Source: Dryocosmus kuriphilus
Taxonomy: Eukaryota > Arthropoda > Insecta > Hymenoptera > Cynipidae
Direction of reading: 5' to 3'
NCBI GenBank assembly: GCA_038277395.1
Contig: CM076197.1
Coordinates: 78,787,951 to 78,851,950 of the forward strand
DNA length: 64,000 nt
In this document: positions 20,990-32,776 of the stretch, in pieces
How positions within the stretch are numbered: the first letter of the stretch is position 1
Layout: each line of letters starts with the position of its first letter
Made by a program: the position numbers and the translations under genes
Notes under the pieces: model-generated
Seen by the model: only the letters and a program-made list of their open reading frames with translations
What the model was told of the DNA's origin: nothing
The model's database searches: none

Positions 20990-21950
20990 CAGAACGCAGG
21001 ATTTCGATTCTTAAAGGTAAAATGATGAGTCTTAAAAATAAATTTTGTAGCTCCTTCCAAGCTGAACAATTCTGCTTGTTAATATTTTCTCATATCTTGC
21101 ATAGTTTTGCTGAAAAGTGGATTTCTTTGTATTTAATAACATATGTCACGAATAACTCGCAAGCTACGCATCCGTTCAAAAAAATAATAGAAATCAAATT
21201 TGTAGATCTTTTTGAGGTGAACAACTTTACCAATTATCATTTTTTTCGTATCTTGCATAGTTTCGCGGGAAATTTGAATTTTTTATTTTTAATAACGTCT
21301 TCTCGATTAAAACAAAAACCGTGTATTTTATCAAAAAATGTTTAATAAAAAATTTGTAGATCTTTTTAAGCTGAACAACTTTATTTACCGTCATTTTTTC
21401 ATATCTTGAATATTTTGGCAATAAACTACAGTTCTTTATTTTTAATAACGTTTTCTCAATTAAAACAAAAACCATGTATCACAAAATGGTTAAAACAAAA
21501 TTTATGGATTTTTTTTAGATGAACAATTTCACCTTCTACCGTTTTTTTTTTTGTTTTGTATCTTGCATAGCTTAGCCGGAAAATTGATTTTTTGATTTTG
21601 TGAAAACCGTTTCTGATGGATAAAACCATAACCACTGGTCAAAAACCGCTGGTTAACGAACTCGTCCTTACTTTTTACCCTCTAAACAAATGTGCCGAAG
21701 CGCAATCCAATCCAATTATTTCTTCGAAAGTTATCGTGGGAACAGCCTCCGACGACGACGACGACGACAACAACAACGACAACAACGACAGCGACAACGA
21801 CGACAACGATAACGAAAACAGACAGACACCGTCGTAAAACATGTTTTTTCGGATTCAAGAGGTCATGAAACGTCGAGATTTGATGAAATCCGCGAAAGTC
21901 ATTTTTCACATAAAGCTAATACCTTCTCATTGAGATGAGAATGTAAAAAT
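20990..21950. repeat. dispersed repeat, family shared with 464-1680 (copy 2)
   Basis: It contains four degenerate units of about 155 bp marked by TATCTTGCATAG (about 21093, 21250, 21400, 21557) and TTTGTAGATC-TTTTT-GA-GT-GAACAA. It then shares the conserved end with copy 1: GATAAAACCATAACC, TGTTTTTTCGGATTCA, CGAGATTTGATGAAATCC, CTAATACCTTCTCATT and ATGAGAATGTA. A GAC/AAC triplet microsatellite (21750-21820) lies inside. It has no coding capacity. Confidence 0.75.
21750..21820. repeat. (GAC/AAC)n triplet microsatellite
   Basis: A run of GAC and AAC triplets. The Asp/Asn-rich reading on the plus strand and the Val-rich reading on the minus strand are by-products. Confidence 0.9.
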
Positions 21951-22259
21951 AAACAGCTAATAAAGCTTGCTTGCACGAAAAAGCTGATAATGCGGATTAT
22001 GTAGCAGATGGTTCATACGAGCATTAACATCTTTGAGAAGATCCGCTTTATTTATTTGCGTGGAGCTTCTCCTTCTTTTTGCTGCTTCTTTTTCAGATCT
22101 GACTTTGATCTATAAAAAATTTGGAAATAGTGTCTACTGCCTTCTAGAGTCGAGAAAATACAAATAGAAATTCATAACCGAAAATATTCTATCGATAGAG
22201 AATAAAACTTTTAAAGGGTCGGTCGCGAGAAAAAGTAACTCTTTGAGGCTTCAACACTT

Positions 22260-23166
22260 TATACGAGGTGGGAAGCGTACAGTCGATATTCGTTTTCTTT
22301 TTTTATTATGTTGGTATACTCGTCCCAAACATATGTGCACAGTTTCAACTATATAGAATTTTTTGTTTGTTTGTGAGAAACATACAGGTTAGAAGTGTTT
22401 TGCGTACTCGGCGATTTTCTGCTGTCGAAAAAAATGGATGAAAAAATTTGCATCCAATTTTGTGTAAAAATGGAATTAAGTGCTCCAAAACACTTGAAAT
22501 GTTGACTGTGGCATGCGGTGAGTATACTCTGAGTAAAAAAGTGTTTATAAGTGGTACAAGCTCTTTCGGGAAGGCTGAGAAGATGTTAATGACGAAGCTC
22601 GCCCTGGACGTCCCAGCACGTCAACAACTGATGAAAACGTTGAAGAAGTGAAGAAAATAGTGTTGGCGAATCGTCGAATTACCATTAGAGAAGTTGCTGA
22701 TGATGTCGGCATCTCGTTTGGCTCGTGCCAAGCAATTTTAGTGGATATTTTGGGCATGAGACGTGTGTCAGCGAAGTTTGTTCCGAAACCACGATAATGC
22801 GCCAGCTTACGCGTCATTGCTTGTTCGTAATTTTTTGTCCAACAACATTACCATAATCATGCCTCAGCCACCGTATTCACCAGATTTGGCTCCCTGCGAC
22901 TTTTCCTGTTTCCAAAACTGAAAAGACCCATGAAAGGACGGCGTTTTGCGACGATGGAGGAGATAAAGACCGCATCGCTGGAAGAGCTGAAGGCTATACC
23001 AAAAAGTGCTTATCAGAAATGCTTTGAGGATTGGAAAAAGCGCCGGCACAAATGTGTTATGTCCGAGGGGGATTACTTTGAAGGGGACAACATCAATATT
23101 GATGAATAAATAAATATTTTTTGATAAAAATAAGAGGTCACCTTACTTTTTGATCACACCTCGTAT
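22260..23166 (+). mobile_element. internally deleted mariner-like element (MLE)
   Basis: The inverted ends TATACGAGGTGGGA (22260) and TCACACCTCGTATA (to 23166) begin and end at TA. At 0.9 kb it is shorter than a ~1.3 kb complete mariner because the centre of the transposase is missing. Confidence 0.85.
22434..23109 (+). pseudogene. mariner transposase, internally deleted and frameshifted
   Basis: The start ATG at 22434 gives MDEKICIQFCVK; a frameshift then leads to NGIKCSKTLEMLTVACGEY. After another shift come KKIVLANRRITIREVADDVG and ILGMRRVSAKFVPK, the paired helix-turn-helix DNA-binding region. The sequence then jumps from FVPK straight to the block holding the second catalytic Asp (DNAPAYAS, about 22795), so the first Asp and the middle third are lost. 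The end is well preserved: PPYSPDLAPCDFF (third Asp), KGRRFATMEEIKTASLEELK, and a stop at 23107-23109. It cannot be active. The closest named group is mariner in the broad sense. Confidence 0.88.
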
Positions 23167-23169
23167 AGC

Positions 23170-23937
23170 ACCTTTGATCGGTTGAATGCGAATCTGACCT
23201 TAATTTTTTACCCACACGTCAGCTTTTTAAATGTTGTAAGACAAACTTTTCTGAAAAATCACAATTCGCGCTATATACATATGTGTATAGTATTATATAT
23301 TAGAAATAATGAGGAAAGATATAAGGAACAAACAAATTTTATTTGAAAATTTAATTAAATGTTTTAAAAATTTATTGAAAAAAAATGATCCAGTGTAGCA
23401 GTGTGTTGTACAAAAAAATTATTTTGTACTATAATTTTTATGACTTATTGCTGGGATGGTATTGTGATACGAGAACTAGAGAGAAGAAAAAGCTTATATC
23501 TAAAGAGTTAACAAAGAAAAATCTTATATCTAAAGAGTGAACAAAGTTATAAACAATGTTTCCATACGCAACACCCTTGGGCTAGCAGAGAATAGACATA
23601 GCATTTGCTTATTCTCAATAACAAATTGGGTGGAGAAAAAGACGGTCCACTACATCGACTCTATGCAAGTTTTGCGTAGAATGGATTTGCGTAATCAGTT
23701 TTTCCGCAACTCGCAGATTTAAATAAAAAGAAAGTGTTGAAACTATTTATGTTTAAACATTTGGAAAGTCATATTCCTTTTCATGTAGAAACATCCGTCG
23801 ATCAAACTTTCCCTTCCTATTATTAAAATTTAAAATATACTGTAAGGCCTCACTTTTTTGAGAGCCAATTATAGTTATAATTTAAACACGAGAGAAAAAC
23901 AAGAAGCAATTTTCTTTTAATACAGTTTATTCAAGTC
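23170..23937. other. AT-rich, non-coding
   Basis: No gene is recognised. A short local duplication is present (AGAAGAAAAAGCTTATATCTAAAGAGT and AAAGAAAAATCTTATATCTAAAGAGT, about 23481-23540). Confidence 0.4.
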
Positions 23938-24437
23938 NNNNNNNNNNNNNNNNNNNNNNNNNNNNNNNNNNNNNNNNNNNNNNNNNNNNNNNNNNNNNNN
24001 NNNNNNNNNNNNNNNNNNNNNNNNNNNNNNNNNNNNNNNNNNNNNNNNNNNNNNNNNNNNNNNNNNNNNNNNNNNNNNNNNNNNNNNNNNNNNNNNNNNN
24101 NNNNNNNNNNNNNNNNNNNNNNNNNNNNNNNNNNNNNNNNNNNNNNNNNNNNNNNNNNNNNNNNNNNNNNNNNNNNNNNNNNNNNNNNNNNNNNNNNNNN
24201 NNNNNNNNNNNNNNNNNNNNNNNNNNNNNNNNNNNNNNNNNNNNNNNNNNNNNNNNNNNNNNNNNNNNNNNNNNNNNNNNNNNNNNNNNNNNNNNNNNNN
24301 NNNNNNNNNNNNNNNNNNNNNNNNNNNNNNNNNNNNNNNNNNNNNNNNNNNNNNNNNNNNNNNNNNNNNNNNNNNNNNNNNNNNNNNNNNNNNNNNNNNN
24401 NNNNNNNNNNNNNNNNNNNNNNNNNNNNNNNNNNNNN
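23938..24437. other. assembly gap (500 N)
   Basis: Exactly 500 N. The round size shows a placeholder, so real distances across it are unknown. It borders a satellite, the likely cause of the break. Confidence 1.
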
Positions 24438-27400
24438 AAAAAAAATTTTTTTTTGGGGGGGGGGGTTGGGGGTTTTGCATTTTTTCCGGCCCCAAAAAAT
24501 TTTTTTTTTTTTTTTTTTTGCAATCTTGAGGGCCAATCTTTAGAATCATACGGTTTAGATCTATACACAGATAGCTTCTCACATGAAAAATTATATGTTG
24601 TTGCATTCGCATACCCGCGTGTTCTTATAAAGGGGGGTATTGGGGGGGGGGGGGCAATCTTGAGGGCCAATCTTTAGAATCTACGGTTTAGATCTATACA
24701 CAGATAGCTTCTCAGAAAAATTTTATGTTGTTGCATTCATACCCGCGTGTTCTTATAAAGGGGGGTTTAGTTCTTATAAAGGGGGGTATTGGGGGGGGGG
24801 GCATCTTGAGGGCCAATCTTTAGAATCATACGGTTTAGATCTATACACAGATAGCTTCTCACATGAAAAATTATATGTTGTTGCATTCGCATACCCGCGT
24901 GTTCTTATAAAGGGGGGGTATTGGGGGGGGGGGGGGCCAATCTTTTAGAGTTTTTGCAGATATATACAGGGCCAATCTTTAGAATCATACGGTTTAGATC
25001 TATACACAGATAGCTTCTCACATGAAAAATTATATGTTGTTGCATTCGCATACCCGCGTGTTCTTATAAGGGGGGTCTTGGGGGGGGGGGGGCAATCTTG
25101 AGGGCCAATCTTTAGAATCATACGGTTTAGATCTATACACAGATAGCTTCTCACATGAAAAAAATTATATGTTGTTGCATTCGCATACCCGCGTGTTCTT
25201 ATAAAGGGGGGTATTGGGGGGGGGGGGGGGCAATCTTGAGGGCCAATCTTTAGAATCATACGGTTTAGATCTATACACAGATAGCTTCTCACATGAAAAA
25301 TTATATGTTGTTGCATTCGCATACCCGCGTGTTCTTATAAAGGGGGGTATTGGGGGGGGGGGGGCAATCTTGAGGGCCACAATCTTTAGAATCATACGGT
25401 TTAGATATATATACACAGATAGCTTCTCACATGAAAAATTATATGTTGTTGCATTCGCATACCGCGTGTTCTTATAAAGGGGGGTATTGGGGGGGGGGGG
25501 GCAATCTTGAGGGCCAATCTTTAGAATCATACGGTTTAGATCTATACACAGATAGCTTCTCACATGAAAAAATTATATGTTGTTGCATTCGCATACCCGC
25601 GTGTTCTTATAAAGGGGGGTATTGGGGGGGGGGGGGCAATCTTGAGGGCCAATCTTTAGAATCATACGGTTTAGATCTATACACAGATAATCATGGCCGT
25701 TTATCTCTGCACAGATTCTTATATGTTGTTGCATTCGCATACCCGCGTGTTCTTATAAAGGGGGGTGAATCTTTAGAATCATTACGGTTTAGATCTATAT
25801 AGCTTCTCACATGAAAAATTATATGTTGTTGCATTCGCATACCCGCGTGTTCTTATAAAGGGGGGTCTTGGGGGGGGGGGGCAATCTTGAGGGCCAATCT
25901 TTAGAATCATACGGTTTAGATCTATACACAGATAGCTTCTCACATGAAAAATTATATGTTGTTGCATTCGCATACCCGCGTGTTCTTATAAAGGGGGGTA
26001 TTGGGGGGGGGGGGGGCAATCTTGAGGGCCAATCTTTAGAATCATACGGTTTAGATATATACACAGATAGCTTCTCACATGAAAAATTATATGTTGTTGC
26101 ATTCGCATACCCGCGTGTTCTTATAAAGGGGGGTCTTGGGGGGGGGGGGGGGCAATCTTGAGGGCCAATCTTTAGAATCATACGGTTTAGATCTCTTTAG
26201 AAATACACAGATAGCTTCTCACATGAAAAATTATATGTTGTTGCATTCGCATACCCGCGTGTTCTTATAAAGGGGGGTATTGGGGGGGGGGGAGGGCAAT
26301 CTTTAGAGGTTTAGATCCAATCTTTAGAATTATATGTTGTTGCATTCATACGGTTTCTTATATAAGATCTATACACAGATAGCTTCTTCTCACATGAAAA
26401 ATTATATGTTGTTGCATTCGCATACCCGCGTGTTCTTATAAAGGGGGGTATTGGGGGGGGGGGAGGGCCAATCTTTAGAATCATACGGTTTAGATCTTAC
26501 ACAGATAGCCTCACATGAAAAAATTATATGTTGTTGCATTCGCATACCCGCGTGTTCTTATAAAGGGGGGGTACGGGGGGGGGGGGGCAATTTGAGGGCC
26601 AATCTTTAGAATCATACGGTTTAGATCTATACACAGATAGCTTCTCACATGAAAAATTATATGTTGTTGCATTCGCATACCCGCGTGTTCTTATAAAGGG
26701 GGGTCTTGGGGGGGGGGGGGGCAATCTTGAGGGCCAATCTTTAGAATCATACGGTTTAGATCTATACACAGATAGCTTCTCACATGAAAAATTATATGTT
26801 GTTGCATTCGCATACCCGCGTGTTCTTATAAAGGGGGGTATTGGGGGGGGGGGGGGCAATCTTGAGGGCCAATCTTTAGAATCATACGGTTTAGATCTAT
26901 ACACAGATAGCTTCTCACATGAAAAATTATATGTTGTTGCATTCGCATACCCGCGTGTTCTTATAAAGGGGGGTATTGGGGGGGGGGGGGGCAATCTTGA
27001 GGGCCAATCTTTAGAATCATACGGTTTAGATATATACACAGATAGCTTCTCACATGAAAAATTATATGTTGTTGCATTCGCATACCCGCGTGTTCTTATA
27101 AAGGGGGGTATTGGGGGGGGGGGGCAATCTTGAGGGCCAATCTTTAGAATCATACGGTTTAGATCTATACACAGATAGCTTCTCACATGAAAAATTATAT
27201 GTTGTTTGCATTCGCATACCCGCGTGTTCTTATAAAAATTATATGTTGTTGCATTCGGGGGTATTGGGGGGGGGGGGGGGGGCAATCTTGAGGGCCAATC
27301 TTTAGAATCATACGGTTTAGATCTATACACAGATAGCTTCTCACATGAAAAATTATATGTTGTTGCATTCGCATACCCGCGTGTTCTTATAAAGGGGGGT

Positions 27401-28880
27401 AAATTGGGGGGGGGGGGGGGGGCCTGGCAATCTTGAGGGCCAATCTTTAGAATCATCATACGGTTTAGATCTATACACAGATAGCTTCTCACATGAAAAA
27501 TTATATGTTGTTGCATTCGCATACCCGCGTGTTCTTATAAAGGGGGGTATTGGGGGGGGGGGGGGCAATCTTGAGGGCCAATCTTTAGAATCATACGGTT
27601 TAGATCTATACACAGATAGCTTCTCACATGAAAAATTATATGTTGTTGCATTCGCATACCCGCGTGTTCTTATAAAGGGGGGTCTTGGGGGGGGGGGGGG
27701 GGCAATCTTGAGGGCCAATCTTTAGAATCATACGGTTTAGATCTATACACAGATAGCTTCTCACATGAAAAATTATATGTTGTTGCATTCGCATACCCGC
27801 GTGTTCTTATACAGGGGGGTATTGGGGGGGGGGGGCAATCTTGAGGGCCAATCTTTAGAATCATACGGTTTAGATATATACTTTAGCTTCTCACATGAAA
27901 AAATTATATGTTGTTGCATTCGCATACCCGCGGTTTTATAAAGGGGGGTCTTGGGGGGGGCATCTTGAGGGCCAATCTTTAGAATCATACGGTTTACTAG
28001 ACACAGATAGCTTCTCACATGAAAAATTATATGTTGTTGCATTCGCATACCCGCGTGTTCTTATAAAGGGGGGTATTGGGGGGGGGGGCAATCTTGAGGG
28101 CCAATCTTTAGAATCATACGGTTTAGATCTATACACAGATAGCTTCTCACATGAAAAATTATATGTTGTTGCATTCGCATACCCGCGTGTTCTTATAAAG
28201 GGGGGTTCTTGGGGGGGGGGGGGGCAATCTTGAGGGCCAATCTTTAGAATCATACGGTTTAGATCTATACACAGATAGCTTCTCACATGAAAAATTATAT
28301 GTTGTTGCATTCGCATACCCGCGTGTTCTTATAAAGGGGGGTATTGGGGGGGGGGGCAATCTTGAGGGCCAATCTTTAGAATCATACGGTTTAGATCTAT
28401 ACACAGATAGCTTCTCACATGAAAAATTATATGTTGTTGCATTCGCATACCCGCGTGTTCTTATAAAGGGGGGTCTTGGGGGGGGGGGGGGCAATCTTGA
28501 GGGCCAATCTTTAGAATCATACGGTTTAGATCTATACACAGATAGCTTCTCACATGAAAAATTATATGTTGTTGCATTCGCATACCCGCGTGTTCTTATA
28601 AAGGGGGGTATTGGGGGGGGGGGGGGGGGGGGCAATCTTGAGGGCCAATCTTTAGAATCATACGGTTTAGATATATACACAGATAGCTTCTCACATGAAA
28701 AATTATATGTTGTTGCATTCGCATACCCGCGTGTTCTTATAAAGGGGGGGTATTGGGGGGGGGGCAATCTTGAGGGCCAATCTTTAGAATCATACGGTTT
28801 AGATATATACACAGAGCCAAATCTTTAGAATCATGCCGTTTAGATCTATGCACAGATTGCTTCTCACATGGACAATTATA
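24438..28880. repeat. ~134 bp poly-G satellite, about 32 units
   Basis: The unit carries CAATCTTGAGGGCCAATC, TTTAGAATCATACGGTTTAG, CACAGATAGCTTCTCACATG, TATATGTTGTTGCATTCGC, ATACCCGCGTGTTCTTATAA, then GGGGGG, a four-base spacer, and a G tract of about 8-20. The spacer is TATT or TCTT. From about 27547 to 28607 the two alternate strictly, giving a ~268 bp dimer. Some units are truncated or rearranged (25690-25800, 26290-26400, 27230-27260). The last unit (28808-28890) is diverged, as is typical of array edges. The long proline-rich ORFs on the minus strand are only the poly-G tract read in reverse. Confidence 0.95.
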
Positions 28881-29000
28881 TGTTGCGTATTCTACAGTTG
28901 GCAAACTAGACAATCTCTACATCAGCACAGAAAATGGACCAACAAAAAAATATTGTACACCCAAAAGTATTGTCAAATTAAACATATATTAGAAACGTGT

Positions 29001-29026
29001 GCACACACACACACACACACACACAC
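29001..29026. repeat. (CA)n microsatellite
   Basis: A run of CA dinucleotides just beyond the satellite edge. Confidence 0.95.
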
Positions 29027-29089
29027 AAAATTTTCGGTGCAATTATTTTTTTTTTATTGGTAAAGTTTTGAGTTTTCACCCCCAAACGA

Positions 29090-29330
29090 TAAAATTGGAT
29101 CTTCAAACATCTCCAAACGATTTCCAAACGATTGATTAAACAATTCTTGGAAAATATTAAATGTGCAGTGCAAGTGTGAAAGTTAGCATTAAATTTTTGA
29201 AAAATCGATAACTTTTTGGACTTTCAGCTCCAAACGATAAAACTTGATTTCCAAACATTTTCAAACGGTTTCTAAACAATTCCGTATAAAAAACATAACT
29301 TTTTTTACATTGCAGTGCTATCATCACGAA
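29090..29330. repeat. short CCAAACGAT-type repeats
   Basis: Words of the form CCAAACGATAAAA and CCAAACGATT recur at about 29082, 29110, 29121 and 29231, with TTTTGAGTTTTCA/TTTGGACTTTCA words in front. This is a degenerate two-part duplication with no coding content. Confidence 0.5.
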
Positions 29331-29342
29331 CGTTGAGTTCTA

Positions 29343-29663
29343 AAACAATTCATGGTGAATTCCGAAGAGTTCATTGTGAACTTCAAAGAATCTGTGATGA
29401 ATTCCAAAGAATTCACTATGAATTCTGACAGGTTCATTGTAAATTCCAAAGCATTCCAGAGAATTGTAAAGTATTGCAGAAGATTCACAAATAATCCCAA
29501 AGAGTTGGAAAATTCATGCGGCAAAATTTTCCGAAATAGAAAACTAAATTTCGGTAAAATATGCCGGACTAAAAAATTAAAATCCGGCAAAATATGCCAT
29601 TCTAGAAAATTGAAGTCCAACAAAATATGTCGAACTAGAAAAGTAACGTCCTGCAAAATATAG
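29343..29663. repeat. 21 bp and 33 bp tandem repeats that keep reading frames open
   Basis: 29350-29454 consists of five 21 bp units of the type TTCATTGTGAATTCCAAAGAA. 29525-29663 consists of about four 33 bp units containing AAAATATGCCGGACTAGAAAA-like sequence. Both lengths are multiples of three, so ORFs run through: plus strand 29352-29663 (103 residues, heptads such as MNSKEFT, then 11-mers such as KICRTRKLKSG) and minus strand 29324-29860 (178 residues). No known family matches and no start context stands out. I treat it as a repeat, not a gene. Confidence 0.65.
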
Positions 29664-29739
29664 ATCTGTATACACAACGTAAAAATAAAGATTTTTCTAA
29701 TAACGAGATATACAATATTTACACATTTTTGAAAAATTA

Positions 29740-29890
29740 GGATTTTCGGTACAAATAGCTCTGAGATACGACCTCGATTATTTGTATCAAAATTTCGGTA
29801 CAAATAGCCAAAATGGTAGTTTAGAGCTATTTGTACCGAATTTTCAGTACAAATAGCCAAAGTCGTAGTTCGAAGTTATTTGTACAGAAA
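29740..29890. repeat. direct and inverted copies of TTCGGTACAAATAGC
   Basis: TTCGGTACAAATAGC occurs at about 29745 and 29794. A close form (CAGTACAAATAGCC) is at 29848, and the inverted word GCTATTTGTACCGAA is at about 29827. The segment can fold on itself and has no coding content. Confidence 0.6.
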
Positions 29891-30509
29891 TTTCGCTACA
29901 CGTAGACACTTCCTTAAATATAAATAAAGAAAAGCAGAAAATCCTATTATACCTGTATTCCCTGGCGAAATATAGTGTTTACCGACGAGCGAAGCTTCGA
30001 CCAAATCTCTTAGATTCTTATGTCACATATTTGTGAAATAAAATTGGTAGTGTCTATAGATACGAACTCAAGCCATGTCCCCTTCGCCGTTCCCGTTCCC
30101 CTTTCCAAGTCAGTACCTTTAGCCTCGGCTCTTTTATAAACGTACATAAAGGCACGGATTGTCTGTAACTTTAGACCGATTTATTTACAGATCGTAAAAA
30201 TGATTCGTTTTTTATACCAGATCGGTTCCTAAGTTTTGCGTTTGGAATAACACTCCTAAACTTAATCTAAAAATTGGAGTAGACATTTTGAAGAATTTCT
30301 AACCAGAAGAGGAGATTTTAACCAAAAATGTGTATAGCTAATATTTTTTTAGTTCTGGAAAAAGAAAATTCTGTTCTTTATGGAATCAGATTTGGAAAGT
30401 CTTTCGCAAATTTGGACTATAAAACTATTCGTGAATCTTGCTATATCTTACAGCATTAAAAAAAAATGTTTGTTGTAATTTGACGTTGAATTCGATCAGA
30501 TTGTCGCAA
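29891..30509. other. AT-rich, non-coding
   Basis: No gene or repeat is recognised. Confidence 0.35.
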
Positions 30510-31516
30510 CCCTGCTTAAAATGACGGATAGGATCCGATAGAACCAGATAACAAACCGGATAATAGACCGGATGGCCCACTTTGGATTCTTGTCTGGCCC
30601 TATCCGGGTCTTATTCGGTTCGTAATATCTTTCGCGGAAAAATAGCGGTCTTATCTGGGTTCTATTCGGGATGACATATCGAAATTATGTTTGACTGAGT
30701 TAAAAGTGGTATTTAATCCGGTCCTATCCGGAACTTTGTCGGAACTAAAGTTGAGTGACAAGACCAAAAATGATTTTCTATTTGGTTCTATCCGGCTTTC
30801 CAGCGGACATGTAAATCATAAAATTGAATTATTCACCCGATGGAATCTTATCTGGCCCTATCCGGAACTTTGTCGGATCTAAAGCTGGGTGTAAAGGCCG
30901 AAAATGGTTTTCTATCTGGTCAGTAGTTCAGAATAATTCCGCCAGGAGCGCAGGGATTCTTGTCTCACAATAGTGGTCGGTCGTCGGGGCTCTAAGTTAG
31001 CCACAATTTTTCACTATTAGTTAGAATGAAAAGATGTATCTAATACATCTGTTTGATCGTCATCGAACCTTTTTTTGGTGCTTTCGCAGTACGAGTATCT
31101 GGTAGGATCAGGCAATGCGGGTACTGAAAATATTCCGTATAGAGCCAGATAAGAAACCAGATAGGAAAATTTTAAATACCGACAAACTGCCGGATAGAAC
31201 CGGATAAGAAAACGGACACAAATACCGTATAAGTTTCCGGATAGAACTAGATAAGAAACCGGAACGGGCTATGCGGGTGCCGAAAATATTCCGTGCAGAG
31301 TCAGATAAGAAACCAGATAGAAAAATTTTAAATACGATCAATTGCCAGATGGAATTGGATAAGAAATCGTATAGGACAAAAGAAGGGCCGAGAATATTCC
31401 GTATAGAGCCAGATAAGAAACCAGACACAAATACCGTATAAGTTTCCGGATAGAACACGATAAGATTCCGAATCCTATCCGTCTCTATCGGATCCTATCT
31501 GGCATTTTTAGCAGGG
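30510..31516. mobile_element. foldback/TIR element built of CCGGATAGAAC-type repeats
   Basis: The ends CCCTGCTTAAAATGACGG (30510) and CATTTTTAGCAGGG (to 31516) are inverted copies, extended by GATAGGATCCGATAGA on the left and TCTATCGGATCCTATC on the right. The left half repeats ATCCGG/CTATCCGG words in one orientation. The right half repeats CCGGATAGAACC and CCAGATAAGAAACC in the other. The centre (30930-31080) is unrelated. No ORF looks real. The CCCTGC/GCAGGG termini recall hAT-like ends, but no 8 bp duplication is seen, so the superfamily is open. Confidence 0.75.
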
Positions 31517-32718
31517 AATGCTTTTGCTGGCTTATATTGTCCCTAACGTGTTGGTATGTCTGATATCTTTTCAACTGTCTCGTCGTTAAACATGGTGAAA
31601 AATTTATATTTTTTAAGTTTAGGAACGTAATTTGTCAAGATTGACGTATTGCGTTTGCAGGTTCATGTTTCCCTCATGTATTAGTAATTGCAATTCTTAC
31701 ATATTCAAACTTTGCAAAATACATTCTCTGACATTAAGCATTGCATTACATATTTTCTAATATTTATTTTTAAAAATTCTAAATTTTTTATAATTTTTGT
31801 TTCTCACTGTAAAATTTTAATATTAGGAAGCAGGGACGGTCAGAGATTTGTATTTAAAATTTTTTTCGTTGTTACCGAGAACGAGTGATCGATAGCGTAA
31901 TTTAGTGATGATTTCAAGTTGATTGAACTTGATTAATTTTAATTTCACTGTTAAGAATCTCGTATTCTTTTTAATTTTGTTTGCTGACTTCGTTTTAGTT
32001 TTAATTCTATTTCAGATCCTAAATTCATTGTTCCATGCTTTAGGAGGCGTACGTAATGCAAAGCTTTACGGAATTGCAAGGAAAAGGCATGTGGTCTGAA
32101 AACAGACTGCCTGAAGTTCAAGAATTCACGAGGACGAAAGCCCTGGGGATTATTTGTTAGAAAAGATAGTTTGGCTCGCCGCCGATTTCGCCAGGAACGA
32201 AAATGAAAGAAAGCGATCGTACAGAAATCGCCGGCTTCCTCTCTTGTCCTACGGAAAAATAGTGTTCAATATGTTTATAATTTGCAATGTTGCGTAAATG
32301 TGATGTAAAATCGTAGATATAGGTAAAAAATCAGGGTCAGCCTTTTAGCAAAAAAAGGAAGAGAATGATTGGACAAATTAAATTTTTTTTTAACTCTAAA
32401 ACTTCAAAGTAACTTTCTGGAATGTAAGGTTTCTTCTGTAAGGAAGAAACACTTTTGTAAATATATTATTAATACCGAATTGAATAATATTAGTCCCGCG
32501 ACTATAAAGCCAAAGTTTTAAAATTGGTTTCAAATTGCCATGTGCGGCAAAGCAACAGCCAAATGGGAATACTAATTAATATTCAATATTATTGAGAAAA
32601 TTCCTGTTTGGCGAAAATTTAAAGGCGGATGCCTTAAACTAAATAGGGTTCGAATTTGTCCTGGGACTTGTTCAGGGGAAGTTCTTGGTTTAGATGAAGA
32701 GGTGCATTGGATACCTGG
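31517..32718. other. AT-rich, non-coding
   Basis: No convincing gene is present. Short ORFs (for example 31688-31888) are of random composition. Confidence 0.35.
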
Positions 32719-32776
32719 GTCCTATCTGAAATTTGACAGTTGGCTCTTGTGTCAACTGTCAAATTTCAGATAGGAC
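32719..32776. repeat. perfect 24 bp inverted repeat (hairpin)
   Basis: GTCCTATCTGAAATTTGACA plus GTTG (32719-32742) pairs without mismatch with 32753-32776 around a ten-base loop (GCTCTTGTGT). It may be a remnant of a small palindromic element or a small-RNA precursor. No expression evidence is available. Confidence 0.8.

Noticed and set aside
21616..21909. Asp/Asn-rich or Val-rich small proteins
   Set aside because: They come from a GAC/AAC microsatellite.
23917..24670. ORFs across the N run
   Set aside because: Most of their length is unknown sequence.
24945..28812. Long proline-rich minus-strand ORFs (up to 332 residues)
   Set aside because: They are the satellite read in reverse. Poly-Pro comes from poly-G tracts and the frame survives only where tract lengths allow.
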